Positions 14,270-23,146 of a DNA stretch of 64,000 nt are shown here, piece by piece. The DNA is from Acridotheres tristis. Taxonomy: Eukaryota > Chordata > Aves > Passeriformes > Sturnidae. The translations under genes and the position numbers were made by a program. The DNA lies in the NCBI GenBank assembly GCA_037013685.1, contig CM072899.1, positions 9,156,479 through 9,220,478 of the forward strand, given 5' to 3'. How positions within the stretch are numbered: the first letter of the stretch is position 1; the number at the start of each line of letters is the position of its first letter. A model generated the notes under the pieces. The model saw only the letters and a program-made list of their open reading frames with translations. It was not told where the DNA came from and searched no databases.

Positions 14270-15170
14270 GAACCCTGCTAGTGGGTCCGACTTCTCCCTC
14301 CAATCGCCTACCCCTGGAGGTCGCGGGACCAGCCTCGGCCACAGCCCGCTGCCACCACGCTGCTCGCTCCGGGCAACCCTGCCTGCTCCGCGGGCAGCAT
14401 CCCCCCTCCGCTGCCCCGCCGTGTCCTGGCCCCCAGGAACCTGCTCTGGTGCCCCTCCGGGATCCACGTCCCGGAGGAACTGTGCCACGGGGAACCCGTG
14501 CCCGGGAGTCCACCCCAGCTGAGCCCCACGGACCCGCCCTCCCCCGTGTACGGCCCTGCGGATCCCGTCCCGGTGGCGGCCTCGGCTATGCCCCGCGCCC
14601 CCCCTCCCGGTGCGGGCGGGCTCCCGCGCGGGTGCCCGCGGCTCGGGGCGGCGCGTGACCGGCTGCCGCTGCCGCCGCCGCCCGCTCCGCCGCATAGCCC
14701 GGCCCGCCCGCACCGGCACCGGCACCGGCAGGTCAGCGCGGGGCTGCGGCTCCCGGGGCACCAGTACTGGGGCCGCCAGAGCTGCGGCGGGCGGCGGGAG
14801 GGGGCTGGAGGCACCGCGGCCCGCGCACCGTGCACCGGGCACCGAGCGGCGGAGCCGGCTCGGCGCGCTGCGGGCGGGGTCGGCGGGATGCGGCGGCCGC
14901 ACCGTCCCCGCTGTGGTCCCGCACCGGCGGCGGCCCGACTCCGCAGCGCAGCCCTGTCAGTAACCCGCACCGCGGCGCGGAGCCACCGCCGCAGCACCCT
15001 GGCGGTCCCGGCCCCGTTCCCGGCCCGGCGGGTTTGAGCCGTGTGTGCGGCGGCAGCGCGGGGCACCGGGCCGAGCATCCCTGCCGGGATGCGGCTGGGA
15101 CGCGCCAAGGTGAACGGTGCGCGGCGGAGCGGGGCCGCCGGCGGCGGGGACATCGGGCGAGGACACCGGG
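14270..15170. promoter_or_regulatory. PRRT3: CpG island, PRRT3 promoter region
   Basis: Very GC-rich, CpG-dense sequence ending about 380 bases before the PRRT3 start codon. The first, non-coding PRRT3 exon probably lies here, because the coding exon is preceded by a good acceptor (tract ending CCCCACAG, exon from 15531). The transcription start is not determined. Confidence 0.7.
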
Positions 15171-15390
15171 GATAGAGAATCGGGGAGGGGACACCAGGAG
15201 GGACACCAGAATTGAGCACCGGGGAGGGGACTTTAGGGATGGAACACTAGGAAAGGGACACCGTGGATGTTGGGGGTCGGGACCACTAAGCACCAAGGAT
15301 CACCCACACCGGAGACACCAGGGATAGGGAACACTAGGGGACACTGGGAAAGGGAAGACTGGGAATGGGGCCACTGGGTAGGGGGACAGC
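15155..15390. repeat. Degenerate G-rich minisatellite, PRRT3 5' intron
   Basis: Irregular tandem copies built around GGGGACACCGGGGATAG-like units, with variants such as GGGACACCAG and GGGAACACTAG. Unit length varies from about 20 to 35 bases. Confidence 0.6.
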
Positions 15391-15549
15391 TGCGAACAGA
15401 GCCCAGGCCAAGCCACTGTCTCTCTCCCTGGGCAGTGGGTGGCCAAGGGCACAGCAGCATCACGGCCAGTTGCACGAGTTATCTGGGCAGCTGCCGTGGA
15501 TCCTGGCTCACCAGATCCCCATCCCCACAGGGTCGACTCGGTACTCACC

Positions 15550-18500
15550 ATGGCTGCAGCACAGCTCATCATTTGGGGGATGCTGCTGGCCACCGGGGTC
15601 CCTGCCAAGGCCCAGGGGGTGCTGCCGGCAGTGCTGACCTTAGGTGGGGACCCCTTGCACAGCCCTGCCTGGGGACAGCAGTGGCCAGGCCCATCCCCCA
15701 CATGGGAGGCATCGGGGGAGCCGAGCGGTGCCGGGCCCCCAAGGAGTGAGCGCTGGAGAGTCAAGCACCCCGTGCACTGGTCCCTGCCGCCGCAGGCAGG
15801 GGATGGCACCAGGGCACCCCTGGAGATGGAAGCCACTATAACAAGCGCTGATACCAAGGATTGGAGGGACGGCAGCACAGTCCCGGCTGTGGCAGAGAAG
15901 CCACTCGTTGCATGGCGAGGACACGAGGCTGAAGTCCAGGACAGCTCCTTCCCCCACGGCTCTGCACAGGGGACACTGGGCCCTGAGACGCTCACGGACA
16001 GAGGGGCAGACTCTCCAGGGCCACCCTGGGCAGGGCAGGGCCTGTTCCCGTCTAGGCAGAGTGTCTCCAAGGCAGTCGGCACCCCCAGCCCTCAGCCAAC
16101 CGTATCTACCGTTGTCCTGGACCCCACGCTGGCGGCAGGGATGAGGACAGCATATGCCCATACAGGGAGACACACAGCGGCAGAGGGACACACAGTGGCC
16201 TCGGGTCTCTCTCAGGATCTCACTTCAGCTAGCAGCCAGTCGGTCCCACTGGGCACAGCCTCTGTCTCCGATCCCACAGGCACGGGGCCAGCCTGGAGTC
16301 CCCATGCCAGCCCTGGCTCTGCGCAGCTGGTGGGCAGCTGGGGGGACACGGGAGGGCCCCCCAGCCCCTCCCCGGCTCTGCCCAGCTCTGCCCAACAGCT
16401 GCGCCACACAGCCATGTTCTGGGGGCTGGCTGAGCCCTGGACTCGAGTGCTCCCGTCCCACCAGCGCAGCACCCGGAGGGCCCCACTCAGCCACGCCACC
16501 ACCATCCCTGGCGATGCAGCCCCCCGCACGGACCTTGAGACTACGGGGCAGAGGGGACCCCAGTCCGTCCCAGGGTCTGTCCTCAGCACCGGCCCTGTGC
16601 CACCCCCCGCCTCCAGCACGGCCACCCCCGGTACCCCGAGCAAAGGTAGGAGCCAGCGCAGTGCGGGGGGACTCCTTGGCGGGGACCAAGTCCCCGCAGA
16701 TGTCAGCGCCCTGCTGTGCTCTCTCTCGCAGGGCTGCTGCCCGAGGAGGACGTCGGCTCCCCGCAGCAGGTCCGGGGCGCCGTGGGTCCTGTGAGCGTCC
16801 CAAATGCTACCAAGACGACCCCACAACCAACGGCACTTCCCACCACGGGGACGCTCGGGACAAAGCACCCAGGTGATACAGGGCTGCGTCCAAGCCCATC
16901 CGTTCTGCAGATGCTGTGGGAGCCCATTCTGGGGTGTCGGGGCTGGTGGGGGGCGGGGATGGCAGATATCTTGAGCTGCCCAGCCGGGACACAGTGACAC
17001 CTTCAATCAGGATTGCCACCTGACAACGGCCCTAATCTACTCCTGCCCGCAGGGATTAGCGCTAAATGCTCGGTGGGTGGGGGTTTCCCCAAGTGGGTGG
17101 GGGACGTGACCGGGGATGTGGCAACCCTTGCACTACGCATCCTGACAGAGAATCCCGGGAGGCACCGGTGGGCATAGCCCCAGCCAGCACAGGACATCCC
17201 CCGCAGCAGTGTTGGGGTGCCGCAGCTGATGCAGCCCAGTGTGGGGTGCAGGTGTGGGCCATCAAGTGTGTGCCACCAAGCCCCCCACTTCCCCCTGAGC
17301 GTCCCCCTCCCTCCTACCTGCAGACACGCCAGGGACGGAGACCACAGCCTCCAGCACTGCCACCCCCTCGGCCACGTGGCGACGAGCAGGGATGACGCCT
17401 CAGGCAGTCCCCCGAGATCCGTCATCACCGCAGCCACAGTCCAGCCGTGTTCCCCCGACGCTGCGGGCCAACGCGACTGGGCTGCGCTGGGCCGAGCTGC
17501 AGCACCAGTTGGGCTTCTCCTGGGAGGCCCACGTCTATGGAGTGGCTGCCATGTTCCTGCTGCTGGCTCTGGGCTGCCTGGCCGGGCTGGCAGGAACAGC
17601 CATCCTTCGGCCCCCACACCTTCTCCACGTTGTAGGGGCCCATGGGCTGCTGCTGGCCGCCTGCCTGCTGCGGGCCACCTTCCTGCTGCTGGATCCCTAC
17701 GGGGCACGGGGCCGCCTGCCTGCTCCGGCCCTGCTGCTTCTCAACACAGCCCCTTTTCCCCTGATGCTCGCCGCCTTTGCTCTCCTGCTCCAGCGGCTGC
17801 AGCGCCTGGCGGAGCTTCAGATGCTGCCATCCCGGCTGCGGGGACTGCCAGCGCTGGGGGCTGTCGTTGCCCTGCAGGGTGCGGTGATGGGAGCCGCTGA
17901 CCTGCTGCCGCCTCGGCTAGGGCTCACGGCCGCGCTGGGGCTGCAGGCGCTGGGCTGCGTGGCGGGGGCTCTGCTGCTGCTGGGGGGGCTCTGGGGGTGC
18001 TGGCGGGTGCTGCGGGCGCCCTGCGAGGGGCCGGGGCCGCAGCCGGGGGCGCGGGCTCTTCTGGTGGCAGCAGTGGCGGGGCTGCCGGTCTGCGGGCTGC
18101 AGCTCTACAGCGCCGTGTGGCTGCGAGGGGTCCTGGGGCCCCACGGGCGCTTCTCCCTGCCCAGCTGGGCGGCACAGCTCTGGCTGCGGATCGGCGAGCT
18201 GGGCACGGCCGTGGCGCTGCTGGCGGCCGCCGCCGAACCTGTGTGCTGCCGGTGTCGCCGCCGGAGCCCCGCCGGCCACTCCTGCTGGGCCAAGGCACTG
18301 CGCTACTTCTGCGCCGGCCGCAAAGCCGAAGCACCCGAATACCCCAACAACTGCTACGACTGGGCCGGCGGCAGCACCGGCGGCACCGGTGTGGAGCGGA
18401 CACCCGCCAACGACATCTCCAAGAACCTCATCCGCAACCCGGCGGAGCAGCTGCCCCTGCGGGCTCTGAAGGACAGTAACGAGGTCTGGGCAGCTGGCAC

Positions 18501-19062
18501 CGGGATGCCGGGGCTCAGCCCCAAGTGCCCCAACATGCTGGCCGCCCGTTCCTGCGCCGCCTTTGAGCAAGGCTCGTCCCCCTCCCTGGGGGAGCTGATC
18601 TTCCGCCCGCCGTCCCCCATCGACCTGCGCCGCAGCATCGACCAGGCGCTCTGCCGCCGCCACCTCCTGCACGACGGCCTCTTCGGCCGGCCCCGCCGCG
18701 GCTCCGGCTCCTCACTGCACGGCTCCCCAGCCCCTGACACGACCCCCAGCTTGGGGCGCATGGTGCGCTGCAGCTCGCTCACGGAGCTCCCCGGTCCCCG
18801 CCAGCCCCCCGGCACCATCACTGTCACCGTCACCGCCTCAGCCAGCTCGCTGGAGAGCAGTTCACTGAAGATCAGCTGGAACCCCTGGCGCCATGGGTTG
18901 TCCTCTCCCGACAGCCTGCCCCTGGACGAGGCACCCAGCCGGGCCCCTCTCCTGGTGTCCGCTGGAGCCCCCGACTGGGAGCGCGAGGGTCCCCGCACCT
19001 TCCCAGCCCTTGGCAAGGCGGTCGACTCCCGCAGCCTTTCCAGCGACACCATTGAGCTCTGA
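15550..19062 (+). CDS. PRRT3: PRRT3, proline-rich transmembrane protein 3
   Basis: Exons 15550-16645, 16732-16872 and 17324-19062; phases agree and the product is 991 residues (human about 981). The start has a good context (CACCATGG) and opens a signal peptide (residues 1 to about 21). A Pro/Ser/Thr-rich, probably glycosylated ectodomain of over 400 residues follows, then about six or seven hydrophobic segments in the last exon, then a long cytoplasmic tail. Diagnostic blocks shared with human PRRT3 are SWE.HVYGV, PNNCY, ISKNLIRNPAE, PPSPI.L.RSID and KISWNPWRHGLSSPDSL. The function of the family is not established. It is convergent with CRELD1, with poly(A) signals 76 bases apart. Very GC-rich coding sequence. 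Confidence 0.95.
16873..17323 (+). other. PRRT3: PRRT3 intron 2
   Basis: Starts GTGATA and ends CTGCAG. No other feature seen. Confidence 0.8.
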
Positions 19063-19182
19063 GCTCGGGACAGGCAGAGACTGGGGGCGCAGGACGATGA
19101 GCCCAGTGTCAGTGTGCGGGGGTCTGATCCTGCGTTCCTGTAGGGCTGGGCAGGGGCGGTTCCATTTGTGCCAAACGAGAGA

Positions 19183-19188
19183 AATAAA
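19183..19188 (+). terminator. PRRT3: Poly(A) signal AATAAA, PRRT3
   Basis: Lies 121 bases after the PRRT3 stop, giving a short 3' UTR. Confidence 0.8.
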
Positions 19189-19264
19189 GAGTTTATGCTG
19201 GGAGGAGACGGTCCTGTTGGCATGTGAAAGCGGTGGTGGGCAGCATCAGCTGGGTGTGCAGAGC

Positions 19265-19270
19265 TTTATT
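19265..19270 (-). terminator. CRELD1: Poly(A) signal AATAAA, CRELD1
   Basis: TTTATT on the plus strand, about 660 bases past the CRELD1 stop. It faces the PRRT3 signal. Confidence 0.7.
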
Positions 19271-19929
19271 TCCTGAGATATGGACACATGGACAGATGGG
19301 CACACCCCGACGGACAAACCACGGACAAATGCAATGGCCACACTCATGCATCCAGCAGGGGCCCCTCACCGTCACAGCACCCTGCCAGTGGCAAGGGACC
19401 CCTGGCCCCCCAACCTGCGAGGGGAGATGGGCTCTGCCCAGGGATGGGGGGGGGGCAGCTCTCCCAGCCATACAGCTCAGGACATGGGGGGGGCCCAGCC
19501 CCCCACTCTCCCACAGGGAATGGCCTCATGGGAGGGGAGTCCTATGGGGCCAGGAGCCCCAGACTGGGGGCAGATAGCAGGTTCCCTCCCTCACCTGCCC
19601 CTCCACCCCCTCACCTGTCACAATGCCAGGCCTCTCCTCCAGAGCACAAGGAGCTGGGGGCAGCATGCTGTGCCCCCCACACGATGCTGCACTGCCTGGC
19701 ATCACCCCTCCAGCCAGAGTGGGCTGTGTGAGAGCCCCCAGGATCAGGTATTCCTGGCTCATTCTGCAGGGACAGGGAAAACAAGACCCTATGCTAAGGG
19801 GGGGCTGGGGGACGCATGCAGGGCACAGCATCATGTGCAGGATGCGGCCTTGGCAGCCAGCCCTGCTTGGGGGAGGCCCTGCACCCCAAGCTGAGTCTGC
19901 CCCTCAGCTTGCGCCCAGCAGCTCCAGAG
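19271..19929 (-). other. CRELD1: CRELD1 3' UTR
   Basis: C/G-rich non-coding sequence between the CRELD1 stop and its likely poly(A) signal. No separate gene is supported. Confidence 0.6.
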
Positions 19930-22421
19930 CTATCTGCCCTTCATGAAGCCATCGAGGACACGGTCACTGCGGTCAGAAAGCCAGTAGCCAGCCATGGCGG
20001 CCACGGCGCCGATGAAGATGGCTGTGAAGACCATGTCACCCTTGGCAGCCAGTGTGGCAAGGGCACAGATCATCACACCAAAGAACATCTGCTGCAGCAC
20101 CACCACCTCGTCATCAGTCACGTCATCAAAGAAGCCCTTCTCTGGGGCATCTGCATGGACAACACCCGTGGGAGGGCACAGCTGACCAGCAAGAGCCCCC
20201 CACTATGTCCCACACCCCCTGCCCAACGCCCATGTCCCCTTGTATTGCATTAGGCCATACCAGGGGGCTTGTCCTCAACGCATTGCCCGTCTCGGCGGAT
20301 GTGGCCTTGGGCACACACACAGCGGTAGCTGCCCTCTGTGTTCTCACACACCTCTTGCACCCCTGTGCACACTGGCTCCTCGGCATTGGCACACTCATCC
20401 ACATCTGGGGGGGAGGCAGGGCTCAGGCAGAGCTTGGGCAGTGAAGAGGAGGCAGTATGGCCCCCCAGTCCATGGGAGGCACTCACCCAGGCACTTGGCT
20501 CCATCCCGCCAGTAACCCTTGTTGCATTTCTTGCAGCGAGCTGGCCCAGCACCCATGCAGCCGATGCAAGCCGTGGAGCAGTCTGCCTCAGGGAAAGGAG
20601 TCAGGGTTGCTGCTAGAGCTTCTTTCCAGCCTAGCCAGGGTTGGCTCCAAGCAGGGAAGAGCCACCTGTATGATAAGCCCCCACCTCCCCCTGACCTCGG
20701 CACTCGTAGGAACCCTCTGTGTTGACGCAGTACTGGTTGGCTCGGCAATGCGCCATCTCTGTGCCACACTCATCTATGTCTGCAGAAGAGATGGGGACAG
20801 CTCTGCTGAGCCTCAGCTCCGGGGATGCAGCCCCACGGCCCTGAGCTCATCTCTGGCCTTCACTCACCAATGCAGCGGTGCTCATGCAGCACCCAGCCCC
20901 TCTTGCAGCGAAGGCAGCTGGAGTCCTCAGGCCCTGTGCAGCGCCCGCATGCCTGGTAGCACTCTGTGGGCAGGAAGGGCAACGTGGACACAGGCAGGGG
21001 GGAGCTGCCTGTACCCACTGCCTGGGCAGCAACGGCAGAGTCCCCACCTACCAGCACACACGAGGTGGCTCTTGTTCCGTGAAGCCTCATAGTAGCCGTC
21101 ACCACACTCGGCACAGAAGGGACCACCATAGCCTGGGCTGCAGACGCAGAGGCCGGTGCCGCGGCGTGTGCCATCACCATCGCATTGCCCATTACCACTG
21201 CAGGGCTGCTGGGGCCCACCGGCACAGGCTGCATGGGAAGAGACCAGCCGGCTGGCAGCCGGGGCGGGGGGCAGCAGCCAGGGGTGCCCCTCCAGCCCTG
21301 CCAACACCCCGCTCATCCCACAGTTACTCACACCGGCAGTCTGGGCCGTAAGTGCCGGGTGGGCAGCAAAGCATCAGCCTGTCCACACACAGCCATTGGA
21401 AAAAGTCAGGGTGCTGCTGCCGCCTAGGGAGGGGAAGATACAATACTCAGCCCTCCGCCATCCCCCTGTTCCCCCTGCCATCCACATGTCCCTGTCCCCA
21501 TTCTCACTCATGGAACCACCACTGCTCCACATGCTCCTCACTCCGCTCCAGCAGTTGGTGGCAGGAAAAGTCCGAGGGGGCACAGACACCCTCCAACACC
21601 TCCAGCAGACGGGTCTCACTGCAGGGACATGAGCCAGTATGGGATATGACTCCTGGAGCAGCTGGGCTCCCACAGCCCCTCACTGGGGTCACTTACCTGT
21701 GCTGGTACTTGGACAGCTTCTCCTCCTCCCAGGCCGTGTTACCCCCACCAAAGCCCTCATGCTCTGTCCGCTCCAGGCCCTGGATGTATGGGGGAGTGGC
21801 AGTGCAGGCATAGGACCCCCCCAATAACCCCTCTACACATAGGGTTCCACGAGACACATCACCTCCAGAGACCGGCCACCTTCTCCCCTCCCCAGAGTCC
21901 AGTCATTGTGCCCCTGGAAATGCTGTTGGAGTGCCTCCACACTCCAAACCACCCCTCTACGGTGCCCTGTCACCACCCTTACCCCCGGGCCTGTGATGCC
22001 TCTGGGTCCCCCAACCACATCACCCCACCCAGGATCCCCTTCGTCCCTTCTCATTGTCACCTCCAGGCCGTGTCCTCCATGTCTGCCACCCGTGGGCCTC
22101 TCTCGTCACTGTCCCCTCGCCCCCAGCTGCCCCTCGAAGCAGCGGCTGTGTCACCCCACACCCCTCGGTGCCATTACCCCCCGTGTGCCCCCTCGCCGCG
22201 GCCTCCATCATTCCTGTGCCCCCCCCGCCCCGCACCCTGATGAAGCTGTCGGCGAGGCCGCGGCAGGCTCGGCACGGCTCGGCCCCATCTCGGTGGGGGT
22301 CAGGATCGGCGTGAGCCACCAGCAGGACCCCCCCGAGAAGGGCGGCCCCCAGAAGGGCCCCCCCCAGACCGGGCCCCCTGCGCCGGGACGACCGCGGCAG
22401 CAGCGGCAGCGGCCCCATCAT
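19930..22421 (-). CDS. CRELD1: CRELD1, cysteine-rich with EGF-like domains 1
   Basis: Ten exons: 22421-22236, 21779-21697, 21618-21508, 21423-21332, 21228-21052, 20963-20868, 20779-20696, 20582-20487, 20404-20261 and 20150-19930; all in phase, 429 residues (human 420). It has a signal peptide, an N-terminal CXXC (CRAC), the conserved WWFHE block, an EGF module, two furin-like Cys repeats (CGRC, CIGC) interleaved with calcium-binding EGF modules (DIDEC and DVDEC), and two C-terminal membrane segments ending in GFMKGR. The family sits in the ER membrane with roles in heart valve development and acetylcholine-receptor maturation. Two adjacent ATGs (22419-22421 and 22416-22418) could start; the first was chosen. 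Introns are mostly around 80-120 bases; the first is 456. Confidence 0.96.
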
Positions 22422-22700
22422 CCATCCGCCCGCCCCGCCCCGCCCCGCCCCGCACCACGTGGGCCGCGCCCGCTGACTCAGCGCCCGCCGCCCCCGCCAA
22501 TGGGCGCACGCCGCCACAGCCAGCCCCCGCTCTCAGCCAATCCGCGCCCCGCCCCGGGCACGCCCACCCGCGCCTTAAAGGGGCCGCAAGCAAAGGGCGG
22601 GGAGGGGCTGTGCGGGTGGGTGCAACAGATGACCCCGCATGGAGCGGGGCCGGCTGCCTGGAGCGCACCGGCCCGGTCCCCGCCTGCTCTGGGCGGGACC
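22180..22700 (-). promoter_or_regulatory. CRELD1: CpG island and CRELD1 promoter
   Basis: GC-rich sequence around the CRELD1 start. Within about 120 bases upstream of the ATG are an E-box CACGTG (22456-22461), an AP-1 site TGACTCA (22474-22480) and two CCAAT boxes in reverse orientation to the gene (22497-22501 and 22537-22541). No TATA box is seen. Confidence 0.65.
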
Positions 22701-22714
22701 CTCAAACATCCCCA

Positions 22715-23000
22715 GTCAAACCAGGGCGGTTCACCTTCCCCCCTCCACTCAAACTGGTCCACTTCCCCCTCACTGTACCCAAATTTGCCCAGTTCCCCCT
22801 CATCTCACCCTAAACTGGTTCCATTTCTTCTCACACTTTCTCCCAAACTGTCTCAGTTGCCAATCATTTCCCAATTAGCTGGCCCCATCACCACCCCAAA
22901 TTGGTCCAGTTCCCCTTCATACCCCTAAACTGGTCCAGTTCCCAATACACCCTCCAACCAAAACAACTCCGTTCCCCTTCACGCCCCCAACAGCCCAGCC
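22715..23000. repeat. Degenerate tandem repeat between IL17RC and CRELD1
   Basis: Repeated AAACTGGTCCAGTTCCCC-type units with variants (CTGGTCCACTTCCCC, TTGGTCCAGTTCCCC, CTGGTTCCATTTC), spaced roughly 30-45 bases. It fills much of the gap between the IL17RC 3' end and the CRELD1 promoter. Confidence 0.75.
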
Positions 23001-23140
23001 CCCTTCCTGTCCCCATCCTCCTATACCTCCCCATCATCCCTCTCCATGCCATCCGAACCCATCCCATCATCCCTTCCCAACCCATCCCAGTCTCTGCTGG
23101 ACTCAGAGCTGGACTCACACTCAGCAAAAGCAGTCACCCT

Positions 23141-23146
23141 TTTATT
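23141..23146 (-). terminator. IL17RC: Poly(A) signal AATAAA overlapping IL17RC stop
   Basis: On the minus strand GAA TAA AAG reads Glu-stop, and the hexamer AATAAA spans the stop codon. Used as such it gives a 3' UTR of only some 10-30 bases. Confidence 0.7.

Noticed and set aside
14267..15327. Long Arg/Pro/Ala-rich open frames on both strands
   Set aside because: These are frame shadows of a CpG island, where stop codons are rare; no homology seen.
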